From Deltaproteobacteria bacterium (GTDB lineage Bacteria; Myxococcota_C; UBA6777), in assembly GCA_002731275.1 (NCBI GenBank), contig PCBK01000094.1, positions 1-64,000 of the forward strand: a stretch of DNA of 64,000 bases, written 5' to 3'. The notes under the pieces were generated by a model. It was not told the origin of the DNA and did no database searches. It was given only the letters and a program-made list of their open reading frames with translations. The position numbers and the translations under genes are program-made. This document shows, one piece after another, positions 1 to 7,351 of the stretch; positions within the stretch are counted from its first letter, which is position 1, and every line of letters begins with the position of its first letter.

Positions 1-170
1 CGCAGTTGAGCAGGGGGAGCTGCCGACCGCAAGGGAGGCTGAGGGGGTCCTGTTCTCTCCCTTACATCGCTCCCCTTGTCGACCGAAGCAAAGCGCAGGG
101 GGAGCTGGACGAGCGATAGCTCGGACTGAGGGGGTCTTGTTGCATCGCTCCCCTTGTCGACCAAAGCAAA
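1..170. repeat. Two-copy ~90-bp repeat at window edge
   Basis: Two partly degenerate copies of a unit containing CAGGGGGAGCTG, then a CTGAGGGGGTC segment, then CGCTCCCCTTGTCGACC. The first lies at about 11-100 and the second at about 97-170. The AGGGGGAG and CTCCCCTT parts are near-complementary, so a hairpin is possible. No gene with a ribosome-binding site is visible. The stretch runs directly into a palindromic element (179-251) and the hairpin array (285-800). Confidence 0.55.
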
Positions 171-178
171 ACACGACA

Positions 179-251
179 GCTACGCCGAAGGCGTCAACAG
201 GAGGGGAAAGCAAGCGGAGCGCGCTTGGGGATGCCCATGTATCCCCGATAG
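179..251 (+). repeat. Palindromic element B, copy 1
   Basis: This element has a conserved left part (CGCCGAAGGCGTCAACAGG, then GGGGAAAGCAAG), the bases GCGCTT, a G/C-rich hairpin and a conserved GATAG end. The hairpin here is GGGGAT...ATCCCC. Related copies occur at 10188-10265 (inverted), 10581-10646 and, split by a group II intron, at 12164-12205 and 14134-14164. The hairpin arms differ between copies but remain paired. Confidence 0.75.
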
Positions 252-284
252 ATATGCCAAGCGGAGCGCGGCAGTCAGTAAGGG

Positions 285-800
285 CAAGTGGCAACTTGCC
301 CGACAAAACGGCAGTCAGTAAGTGGCAACTTGCCCGACAAAACGCCAGTCAGTAAGTGGCAACTTGCCCGACAAAACGCCAGTCAGTAAAGTGGCAACTT
401 GCCCGACAAAACGCCAGTCAGTAAAGTGGCAACTTGCCCGACAAAACGTCAGTCAGCAAGTGGAAACTTGCCCGACAAAACGCCAGTCAGTAAGTGGCAA
501 CTTGCCCGACAAAACGCCAGTCAGTAAGTGGCAACTTGCCCGACAAAACGCCAGTCAGTAAGGGCAAGTGGAAACTTGCCCGACAAAGCGGCAGTCAGTA
601 AGTGGCAACTTGCCCGACAAAACGCCAGTCAGTAAGGGCAAGTGGCAACTTGCCCGACAAAACGGCAGTCAGTAAGGGTAAGTGGCAACTTGCCCGACAA
701 AACGGCAGTCAGTAAGGGTAAGTGGCAACTTGCCCGACAAAACGTCAGTCAGTAAGGGCAAGTGGCAACTTGCCTGACAAAGCGTCAGTCAGGGGCAAGA
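285..800 (+). repeat. Tandem array of 14 hairpin repeats (element A)
   Basis: Fourteen consecutive units of about 33-40 bp, each containing a core like AAGTGGCAACTTGCCCGACAA followed by ACGCCAGTCAGT. Full units contain GGGCAAGTGGCAACTTGCCC, a perfect 8-bp stem with a GGCA loop; shorter units have lost the 5' GGGC of the stem. There are no unique spacers, so it is not a CRISPR array. It lies directly downstream of the lipoprotein gene that ends at 813. Two further copies are at 14191-14237 and an isolated inverted copy is at 58018-58037. Confidence 0.9.
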
Positions 801-812
801 TGGATAGTGTGG

Positions 813-1679
813 TTACTGGAGGGGATATTTGGTGAGGAAGCCATCTTTACCGGCGGTATGGCATCCAGTACAGATGCTTGCGGCTTGTCCTTGTCCTGCG
901 GCGACGGGGTTGGCACCACTTGTGGTGCTGAGGACTTCGTACCAGTACCAGTTTGCGACCCCTGCGGAGGGTTGCGTTTTGACCATCACAGCCCAACCAC
1001 GAAGGACATTGGAGGCACTGTACAATTCTTTGACAGACACGGAGTTTAGGGGATGATTGCTACTGCCACCAGCCAATGAACTGTCCAACGTGTTATTGAT
1101 AAAGACTCTCGCGTTGGCCGAGTGGACAGGTGTGGAAGCGTGAATACTCGATTCTTTCTTCCAGCCTTTGTAATGGCCGGCTTTCAACCAATTAAACATC
1201 CCGGTCTTATCGATAGGAGGAACAGGAGGTACGTCGGGGACATTCTCTGCGACCTTCTCAGAGGGCTGTTCGGGGACGCGATCGGCGATAGGCTCATTCG
1301 TCTTCTCAGGGACGGTCTCGGTCTTCTCGGGGACAGTCTCGGTCTTCTCGGGAACAGTCTCAGTCTTCTCAGGAATGGTCTCGACACCACCATCGGTGAC
1401 AGGTTCTTTGGTGGGTTCGGGCATGGGTTTTTCACCATGCGTCATCTCTTTGTTTTCATCGACAATCACCTCACCTCCGGACGCATCCTTATTGGTAGAG
1501 GCATCGTTCCCACCAGCGGTATCGGCATTGGCTTGTTCTTTGACCTCGTTATCGGAGGTCCCACCATCGTTGTTTGTCGTCTTCTCTTGTGTGGTCTCTT
1601 GGTCAGGGCCCGAACCACAGGCGATAAACGAACTCATCGAAAAACACAGGACACATACGATCCAAAACACATGACGCAT
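813..1679 (-). CDS. P460-like c-type haem lipoprotein
   Basis: A predicted lipoprotein of 288 aa. The N-terminal signal ends in a lipobox (SFIAC). A long acidic linker follows, with the heptad PEKTETV repeated three times (about residues 105-130), probably spacing the domain away from the membrane. The C-terminal 120 residues resemble the cytochrome P460 / haem-binding domain: an AGHYKGWKKE start, a VFINNTL segment and a final CTGCH motif that would attach one haem c. The ATG at 1679 has AGGAG upstream and is preferred over the GTG one codon earlier. A periplasmic electron-transfer or oxidase role is inference; the substrate cannot be read. It is transcribed toward the hairpin array. Confidence 0.7.
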   Translation of the reverse strand: MRHVFWIVCVLCFSMSSFIACGSGPDQETTQEKTTNNDGGTSDNEVKEQANADTAGGNDASTNKDASGGEVIVDENKEMTHGEKPMPEPTKEPVTDGGVETIPEKTETVPEKTETVPEKTETVPEKTNEPIADRVPEQPSEKVAENVPDVPPVPPIDKTGMFNWLKAGHYKGWKKESSIHASTPVHSANARVFINNTLDSSLAGGSSNHPLNSVSVKELYSASNVLRGWAVMVKTQPSAGVANWYWYEVLSTTSGANPVAAGQGQAASICTGCHTAGKDGFLTKYPLQ

Positions 1680-1891
1680 CACAATCTTCTCCTTACTATT
1701 GATATTCCGGACAGCTCCACAAAGTGTATCACAACATAGCTCTTATAGAGACGTGTGTCACGATGTATCGTTACACTTTGTATGGAAGATGATGGTCACA
1801 AAGAGCACAAAAGAGCGTTGATGTACATGGGTATCTGGTATATTCTGTGTCCGTCCACAAAGAAGAAGAGCTCACACAAAGGGATGTCACG

Positions 1892-3388
1892 ATGTCAGAA
1901 CTCTACGCATTCTCCGTCACCTCAGTCCAAGACAAGGTCATCGAAGTAGATGCCTTTCAGGTCCATCCAGATGCCGGTGGTTTTGCGCCCACCAAGAATT
2001 TCGCGCTACAGATCCTCTACACCCCAATCCACGACTGGACAGACGTGTGCAAAGATGGACAAGGCGGACCACTCGACAACGACTTCTCACAGGACGACTT
2101 TTACAAAGACGATTACATTCGGCTGGTCTGTCACGACTACATCGAGAAGGTCGAGATCACCAACCGCGAAGGCGACAGCGCACACTACATCATCACACTC
2201 ACAGATCCCATGTGGGGACAACACCTCGCGCCGGGGATGAGTTGGGATTCAGCTTGCTACAACAGAGGACGTGACCTACCCCGCCCCAAAAAAAAGAAGA
2301 AAGAAGTCTTTGGACCACGTAAACGCATCGTCCGTTGGCCCGAAAAAGGCCTCCGCAACATCGACGAAGACGTCTTCGAGAATGCCACAAACCTCAAGCT
2401 CCTCGATCTGTCCAAAAACCACCTACAAGCACTCCCCCACTCCTTCGGGAATATGAGCAAACTCGAAGAGCTCAACTTACGTGACAATGTACTTCGTACC
2501 CTCCCAGAGTCATTTGGCGACCTACAGGCCCTCAAAAGACTCGAATTACGTGGCAACCAATTCGAATCCCTCCCAGACTCCTTTGGCCAACTCACAGCGC
2601 TCGAAGAACTCTACCTCGCCGAATATGACCCCCTTCCAGAACAACTCCCCGAATCCTTCTCGGCGCTCACAAACCTCCGCATCCTCACAATGCGCGGAAG
2701 TGGACTCAATCGCCTCCCCAAAGCATTCAGACGCCTACAAGCGCTGGAGATCCTCCATACCCGACTTGAATACGAATATGGCCTTGAGGGCTTCTACGAG
2801 ATCTGTCACATCCCAAGCCTCCGCATCCTTGAGATCGGAAATGCTACAACCATCCCCAGAGAGATCGGTCACCTCATCAACCTCGAAACGCTTATCCTGT
2901 CGAGCTCCTCACTCAAAAAACTCCCGGAGACCTTTGGTAAGCTCACAAAACTCAAAGAACTCGACCTTTACAACAATCAACTGAGACAATTCCACGAATG
3001 TCTGCGACCACTCGCCCCCAACCTTCAAAAGCTCAACCTGAATAGCAATGAGATCCCTTCGCTCCCCGAGTGGATCGGCGAATACACACAGCTCAAAGAG
3101 TTCCTGTTTGAACGCAACCACATCACCAGCATCCCCGAGAGCATCGGTCAACTCACTCAACTCGAACGACTCAATCTCTCCTGCTCTCCCATTACAGACA
3201 TCCCCGAAAGTATCGGACAGCTCACACAGCTCAAAGAACTCAATCTCAATCAATGCCAGATCACCCGGCTACCAGAGAGTATCAAGCAACTCACCCAACT
3301 CGAACGACTCCATCTTTATGACAACCCGTTGACAAGCGACATTCAATCTTTTCGGGACGCGCTCCCCAACACAAACATCTGGCTGTAA
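1892..3388 (+). CDS. Leucine-rich repeat protein
   Basis: A 498-aa protein. About 150 N-terminal residues have no recognised domain and contain a basic KKKKKE stretch near residue 150. About fourteen LRRs of roughly 23 residues follow, of the bacterial/plant type with the consensus LxxLPESFGQLTxLxxLxL. No signal peptide is seen, so it is probably cytoplasmic and used for protein binding. The ATG at 1892 has AAAGGGA upstream; an upstream in-frame start at 1847 lacks such a site. The gene is followed 12 bp later by the ankyrin/pentapeptide gene, whose ribosome-binding site overlaps this stop, so the two are probably co-transcribed. The partner protein is unknown. Confidence 0.85.
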   Translation: MSELYAFSVTSVQDKVIEVDAFQVHPDAGGFAPTKNFALQILYTPIHDWTDVCKDGQGGPLDNDFSQDDFYKDDYIRLVCHDYIEKVEITNREGDSAHYIITLTDPMWGQHLAPGMSWDSACYNRGRDLPRPKKKKKEVFGPRKRIVRWPEKGLRNIDEDVFENATNLKLLDLSKNHLQALPHSFGNMSKLEELNLRDNVLRTLPESFGDLQALKRLELRGNQFESLPDSFGQLTALEELYLAEYDPLPEQLPESFSALTNLRILTMRGSGLNRLPKAFRRLQALEILHTRLEYEYGLEGFYEICHIPSLRILEIGNATTIPREIGHLINLETLILSSSSLKKLPETFGKLTKLKELDLYNNQLRQFHECLRPLAPNLQKLNLNSNEIPSLPEWIGEYTQLKEFLFERNHITSIPESIGQLTQLERLNLSCSPITDIPESIGQLTQLKELNLNQCQITRLPESIKQLTQLERLHLYDNPLTSDIQSFRDALPNTNIWL

Positions 3389-3400
3389 AGGATATCACCC

Positions 3401-4954
3401 ATGAATCTATATCTAGAAGACAGTTGGGAGCGCAAACAGACACTCCTGCAAGCCATCCAATCAAATGACCTCGCGCACATCAAAGAAGTGGTGGAGCAAG
3501 CGCCTGCATTCATCGACGCTCGCTATATCAAGGGTGACACCCCCCTGCTCATGGCTTGCGAAACAGGTAACGAAGCGCTCGTCCATTATCTCGTCGAAGC
3601 AGGCGCCGATCTCGAAGCCGAGAACAATTATCACCGCACACCACTGCTCATGGCCATCGAACACAAACACACAGACATCGCGCTGTATCTCATCGAACAA
3701 GGTGCCAACGTCCATCACACAGAGACCAACGACATCTCCCCTCTCTTCGAGGTGTTTAGCAAGTTCTCCGAAGACGAAGTGCGTTTTACCTTGGCAGAAG
3801 CACTGCTCGCACATGGCGCTGACATCGATGTCGACACACGTTACAACATTACGGTCCTCTGTGACGCATGCAATTACTCCCCAAACGCAGACACTGTACG
3901 TTTCGCGCTCTCAAAGGGCGCCGACACATCCATGCCCAACAGCGACGGGCTGACACCACTGATGCAAGCCGCGAAATACGGGAATCTCGTCGAGATGGCG
4001 TTGTTGTTAGATGCAGGCGCAGACACAGAGCAGCGTTCAAGGACGCCCACGAAGCCAGGTTGGTCGACATCACGAAGTGACCAGGGGATGACCGCGTTGA
4101 TGTGGGCCGCCAAAGAGAAACAAGACTGGACTGCGTATATGCTCCTTCGGCGTGGTGCCAATCCCAACACACAAGTCCGTCATGATTGCGAACAGGTCGA
4201 GCTTGCGAATAAGGATATCTTGGGACAAACAGCCCTTCATTTTGCTATCAAAGCAGACGCCAAGAAGATCGTCCAATCACTACTCGATGCAGGTGCAGAT
4301 GTGGATATCGCCGATGACAATGGCATCACACCCAAGCAATTGCTCGCAGACCATCCGACCACACAAACAGAAGAAGCAACGATTGATCAAGCCTTTTCAT
4401 GGCAAATGGCCCGTGACAATGCACCTCCCACAGAGGAAGAGTGGGCAGCGCTTGTCGAGAATCACAAGATCTTCCTCGCACAAAAAGAACCCTACGGATA
4501 CTGGAGTACACTCGAAGTCTCTGGTTTACCCCTCGCGGTATTTAACAACAGTCAAACCCCACAAGAGATAAGAGAGAAACAAGCGACCTTGCGCTTTGGC
4601 AATCTGAGCAGCGGGTTCCCCAAAGAGGTTGACTGGACATACGCCAACATGGTGGGATTGTGGGCCGAAGGTGTCGACTTTCAGGGCGCTATGTTGCAAA
4701 AGGGGAAGTTTGTCGATTCATACTTCAGAGAGGCGAACTTTGAAGGCGCTGACCTCACACAAGCCGATCTTTCTCGTTCGGATATGAGAGGCGCCAACCT
4801 CAAAAACGCGATCCTCAAACGCACAGACTTTGAAAACTGTGACCTAACAGGAGCTGACTTTACAGGGGCCGTTTTGGACGGCATCAAGCTCAAAGGCGCG
4901 ACTCTCGATCAGACCAAAGGACTCTTCGAGGCGCTCGGCATTCCATCAAATTGA
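3401..4954 (+). CDS. Ankyrin-repeat and pentapeptide-repeat fusion protein
   Basis: A 517-aa protein with no signal peptide. Residues of about 20-330 form roughly eight ankyrin repeats (GDTPLLMACETGNEALVHYL and similar). About 90 residues without a recognised domain follow. Residues of about 425-500 are pentapeptide repeats (ANFEGADLTQADLSRSDMRG), which fold as a right-handed beta helix. Both modules bind proteins, and pentapeptide proteins can also mimic DNA. The AAAGGA ribosome-binding site overlaps the preceding LRR stop codon, so the LRR and ankyrin proteins are probably made together and may work together. No enzyme domain is seen. Confidence 0.85.
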   Translation: MNLYLEDSWERKQTLLQAIQSNDLAHIKEVVEQAPAFIDARYIKGDTPLLMACETGNEALVHYLVEAGADLEAENNYHRTPLLMAIEHKHTDIALYLIEQGANVHHTETNDISPLFEVFSKFSEDEVRFTLAEALLAHGADIDVDTRYNITVLCDACNYSPNADTVRFALSKGADTSMPNSDGLTPLMQAAKYGNLVEMALLLDAGADTEQRSRTPTKPGWSTSRSDQGMTALMWAAKEKQDWTAYMLLRRGANPNTQVRHDCEQVELANKDILGQTALHFAIKADAKKIVQSLLDAGADVDIADDNGITPKQLLADHPTTQTEEATIDQAFSWQMARDNAPPTEEEWAALVENHKIFLAQKEPYGYWSTLEVSGLPLAVFNNSQTPQEIREKQATLRFGNLSSGFPKEVDWTYANMVGLWAEGVDFQGAMLQKGKFVDSYFREANFEGADLTQADLSRSDMRGANLKNAILKRTDFENCDLTGADFTGAVLDGIKLKGATLDQTKGLFEALGIPSN

Positions 4955-5032
4955 AGTGGGAAAAGATGTAGGAAACGGGTGTGAAGAGAGAGGATGATGA
5001 GAGGGATATTTTGGTGGGGGGAGGTGCAGTGA

Positions 5033-5401
5033 TTAGAAGCAGAATTTCTTCCATTTGAGTTTGCAGGTCAAGGGTTTGATGACCTTGATGGTGCCTCTTT
5101 TTGCACACATATCAGCAGCGTATTTTGTGCAGATCCTGAGGTGTCTTGTGCAGGACTTGCTCGCCTTGATGCAGTATTTTTTCCCAAGGATCTTTTTCTT
5201 CTTGGTGCATTTGAGTGAGTACTTTGTGCAGACTCGTGTGTGTTTTTTGCACTTGGCGCCAGGGCGGAATTTTGTGCAAGATTTCTTCGTTTCGGTTTTG
5301 CAAGAGATCTTCGGTTTGACTTTGAGACAGACTTTGGCCTCTGCTTGTGTGGTGAATCCAAATCCGACGATCGCGATGAGGGCAAACAAGATTTTCTTCA
5401 T
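5033..5401 (-). CDS. Small secreted cysteine/lysine-rich protein
   Basis: A 122-aa protein with a standard signal peptide (MKKILFALIAIVGFGF, cleavage after AEA). The mature part is very basic and carries about fifteen cysteines spaced in CTK, CAK and CKK motifs, suggesting a disulfide-stabilised or metal-binding secreted protein. The ATG at 5401 has GGAGA nine bases upstream; longer in-frame extensions lack a site. I do not recognise the family. Two other short, basic, secreted proteins occur in the window (18246-18665 and 58101-58679), similar in size and charge but without an obvious shared motif. Confidence 0.7.
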   Translation of the reverse strand: MKKILFALIAIVGFGFTTQAEAKVCLKVKPKISCKTETKKSCTKFRPGAKCKKHTRVCTKYSLKCTKKKKILGKKYCIKASKSCTRHLRICTKYAADMCAKRGTIKVIKPLTCKLKWKKFCF

Positions 5402-5808
5402 AACTGTTTCTCCTTGACTCGTGATGCTCGATGAGCACCGTTGAAATGAATGATGGTTATCTCTTTCGCCCAAAGCCTCCTGGCCTTTTTGGCGTCTTGC
5501 CCTACCCATAATGCAAATGACAGACCAGCCCAAACAAACAATTCAAGATCAAATAAATCATACACATACAAAAAGTCTCTCTCATTCGTTCTCAACGATC
5601 CTTGAAAACTTTCATCAAAACATCTCAACGATCCTTGAATGCTGAGGCGATTGTGGGGGTTTTTGTATGGACTTTCCTGTACATTCGTCTATCTTGTGGC
5701 GAACAGGCCTTGAAACATGTAAGCTCGTTGCCTATGATCTTGCTATCAATGTTCGTCTCCTACAGAGGCCCGCGTTATGGGGACGACCCAACACAAAGGA
5801 ATGTACCG
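5402..5808. other. Divergent intergenic region, 407 bp
   Basis: Non-coding stretch between the small secreted protein (minus strand) and lolA (plus strand). It should hold both promoters. The only feature I can support is a pair of 17-bp direct repeats at 5590-5606 and 5623-5639 (separate entry). Short open frames here lack ribosome-binding sites. Confidence 0.5.
5590..5639. promoter_or_regulatory. Pair of 17-bp direct repeats upstream of lolA
   Basis: TCTCAACGATCCTTGAA occurs identically at 5590-5606 and 5623-5639, 33 bp apart, or about three helical turns. Same-face spacing in a divergent promoter region is typical of a regulator binding site. No regulator is identified. Confidence 0.4.
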
Positions 5809-6546
5809 ATGCGCTCATCACAATCGACGAGACACCATCTACTTCATATACTTACACGTTCACTCTGTGCTCTCGCGCTCCTCTTGTCCTTTGGGGTCGC
5901 GACACAAGATGCGCAGGCCGCCAACAAGCTCACCCTCGACAAAGTCATCGACGGCATCCAGGCCTTTTACAAGAACACACAAGATCTGCGCACAGACTTT
6001 CGTCAGATCTTCTCTCCTGCGCGTTTCAGCCGCAAACAAAAGGAGAAGGGTCGTTTCTTTTACCGCAAACCATCGATGATGCGCTTTCAGTACACAGCGC
6101 CAGAGCGCAAGGACTTCATTTATAATGGTAGCACCTTGTGGATGTACTATCCCGACGACGCAGAGGTCAAAATCAAGAAGGGAATCAAGCGCTCTGAGTT
6201 GGGCGTGGCCTTTCAATTCTTGTGGGGCAGTGGCAATCTCAAGAAGTCCTTCAAGGTCAAGCGTCTGCCCTCCTGTCGTTTTTCCCTTGGCAAGCGTAAA
6301 TTCAACTACAAGCAAGCCGGTCAGGTGTGTCTGCGTTTGATCCCAAGAAAACCACAGTCGATGTTCAAGACGTTGTACTTTGGTGTCTCCAAAAAGGACT
6401 TCCGCGTTCAGCAGATCCTGTATGTCGACAACGCCAGGAACTGCAATCACTTTATCCTCGGCCAAATCAAGACCAACAAAAAGCTCCCCGCGCGGATCTT
6501 CAAGTTCGACATCCCTAAAGGCACCGAAGTCATCAAACTCCCCTAA
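5809..6546 (+). CDS. lolA: Outer-membrane lipoprotein carrier LolA
   Basis: Periplasmic chaperone that takes lipoproteins from the inner-membrane LolCDE complex to the outer membrane. The protein is 245 aa, with a signal peptide ending in AQA at about residue 40. The mature part has family hallmarks: TDFRQIF near the start, GRFFYRKPSMMRFQY, and the DGxxLW-type segment YNGSTLWMYYPDD. Two cysteines, in SCRF and VCLR, are unusual for LolA. The ATG at 5809 has AAAGGA eight bases upstream; a longer in-frame extension to 5602 has none. The thioredoxin-like lipoprotein gene follows and a terminator sits at 7241, so the two probably form one unit. Confidence 0.8.
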   Translation: MRSSQSTRHHLLHILTRSLCALALLLSFGVATQDAQAANKLTLDKVIDGIQAFYKNTQDLRTDFRQIFSPARFSRKQKEKGRFFYRKPSMMRFQYTAPERKDFIYNGSTLWMYYPDDAEVKIKKGIKRSELGVAFQFLWGSGNLKKSFKVKRLPSCRFSLGKRKFNYKQAGQVCLRLIPRKPQSMFKTLYFGVSKKDFRVQQILYVDNARNCNHFILGQIKTNKKLPARIFKFDIPKGTEVIKLP

Positions 6547-6624
6547 GCGCAGCAAGACAGCAGCTTCATTTGACATCATTCGCGCCGGGTTGGTTCGCCC
6601 TCCCCCACATGAAAGGTCCTTTTG

Positions 6625-7191
6625 ATGAACAGTTCACTCACGCTCTGTAGACAATGGTTGTTGGGTTGTGTCGCTTTGATGACGTTGGGATTGATGGGTT
6701 GTCCAAAGCAGGTGAAGGTCGGCGCACAAGACGCCAAGACCCCGCTGTATCAAATGACCCTTCAAGACTTGAATGGGAAAGATTTTCCACTACGAGAATT
6801 ACAGGGCAAGGTCACGATTATCGACTTCTTTGCGAGCCACTGTAACGACTGTTTGCAGATCATCCCACAGCTTCAGAGGTTGCACAACACATACAAGGAC
6901 AAGGACTTCAATGTTTTGGGGATCGCTCTGGAGAAGAAGGGTCTACCGCTCACGACGTTCATCGAGTTCTTTGCCAAGAAGGCGCCTTTGGAGTATCCGA
7001 TCGTGTTGGCGAACAAGGCGCTGTATCAAGGCAAGACGGAGCTGGGTCGGATCATCCGCGTCCCCCAGTATAAGGTGCTCGACAAGTGCGGGAGTGTACG
7101 TCACACCCACATGAAGATCTTGCCCTTCAAGACGTTGGAAATGGAAGTCAAAAAGCTGCTCGCCGAACAAAAAACCTGCCCAACTCCGTAA
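6625..7191 (+). CDS. TlpA/ResA-like thioredoxin lipoprotein
   Basis: A 188-aa lipoprotein (lipobox LGLMGC, Cys26) with a thioredoxin-like redoxin domain. The active-site motif is HCNDC (Cys73 and Cys76) in [16 protein letters not shown], the usual position for TlpA/ResA proteins. These act on thiols in the periplasm, for example in cytochrome c maturation or disulfide reduction. The specific partner is not known here. GAAAGG lies eight bases before the ATG at 6625; the TTG one codon upstream is less likely. It follows lolA by 78 bp, and an intrinsic terminator follows at 7241-7270. Confidence 0.8.
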   Translation: MNSSLTLCRQWLLGCVALMTLGLMGCPKQVKVGAQDAKTPLYQMTLQDLNGKDFPLRELQGKVTIIDFFASHCNDCLQIIPQLQRLHNTYKDKDFNVLGIALEKKGLPLTTFIEFFAKKAPLEYPIVLANKALYQGKTELGRIIRVPQYKVLDKCGSVRHTHMKILPFKTLEMEVKKLLAEQKTCPTP

Positions 7192-7240
7192 TCTTACGAC
7201 AACACATCCACACAAAAGAGAGAAAAGACTATCGAAGGAG

Positions 7241-7270
7241 GTCTTCACGGGGTATGATGAAGACTTTTTT
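7241..7270 (+). terminator. Intrinsic terminator between the thioredoxin gene and queC
   Basis: Perfect 7-bp stem GTCTTCA/TGAAGAC with a 10-nt loop, followed by six T. It lies 50 bp after the thioredoxin gene stop and about 80 bp before queC. An upstream AAGAC at about 7226-7230 could pair with GTCTT at 7241-7245 and compete with the terminator stem, so attenuation of queC is possible but not shown. Confidence 0.6.
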
Positions 7271-7351
7271 GACGCGTCGAAGTATCGTGCGCGGGACTGG
7301 AGAGCTGCTGGTCCAATCAAAGAAAGTCCTCATGTGAACGGAGAAAAGAGC

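Noticed and set aside
137-561. Open frames through the hairpin array
   Set aside because: They are products of the repeat; they lack ribosome-binding sites and change frame with repeat-length variation.
285-800. CRISPR-like array
   Set aside because: The units are contiguous with only short, near-identical linkers. There are no unique spacers and no cas genes.
1122-1739. Plus-strand open frame opposite the haem lipoprotein
   Set aside because: Low-complexity shadow of the PEKTETV-rich linker.
7192-7351. preQ1 riboswitch upstream of queC
   Set aside because: No match to the compact preQ1-I core; only a terminator with a possible competing stem is visible.
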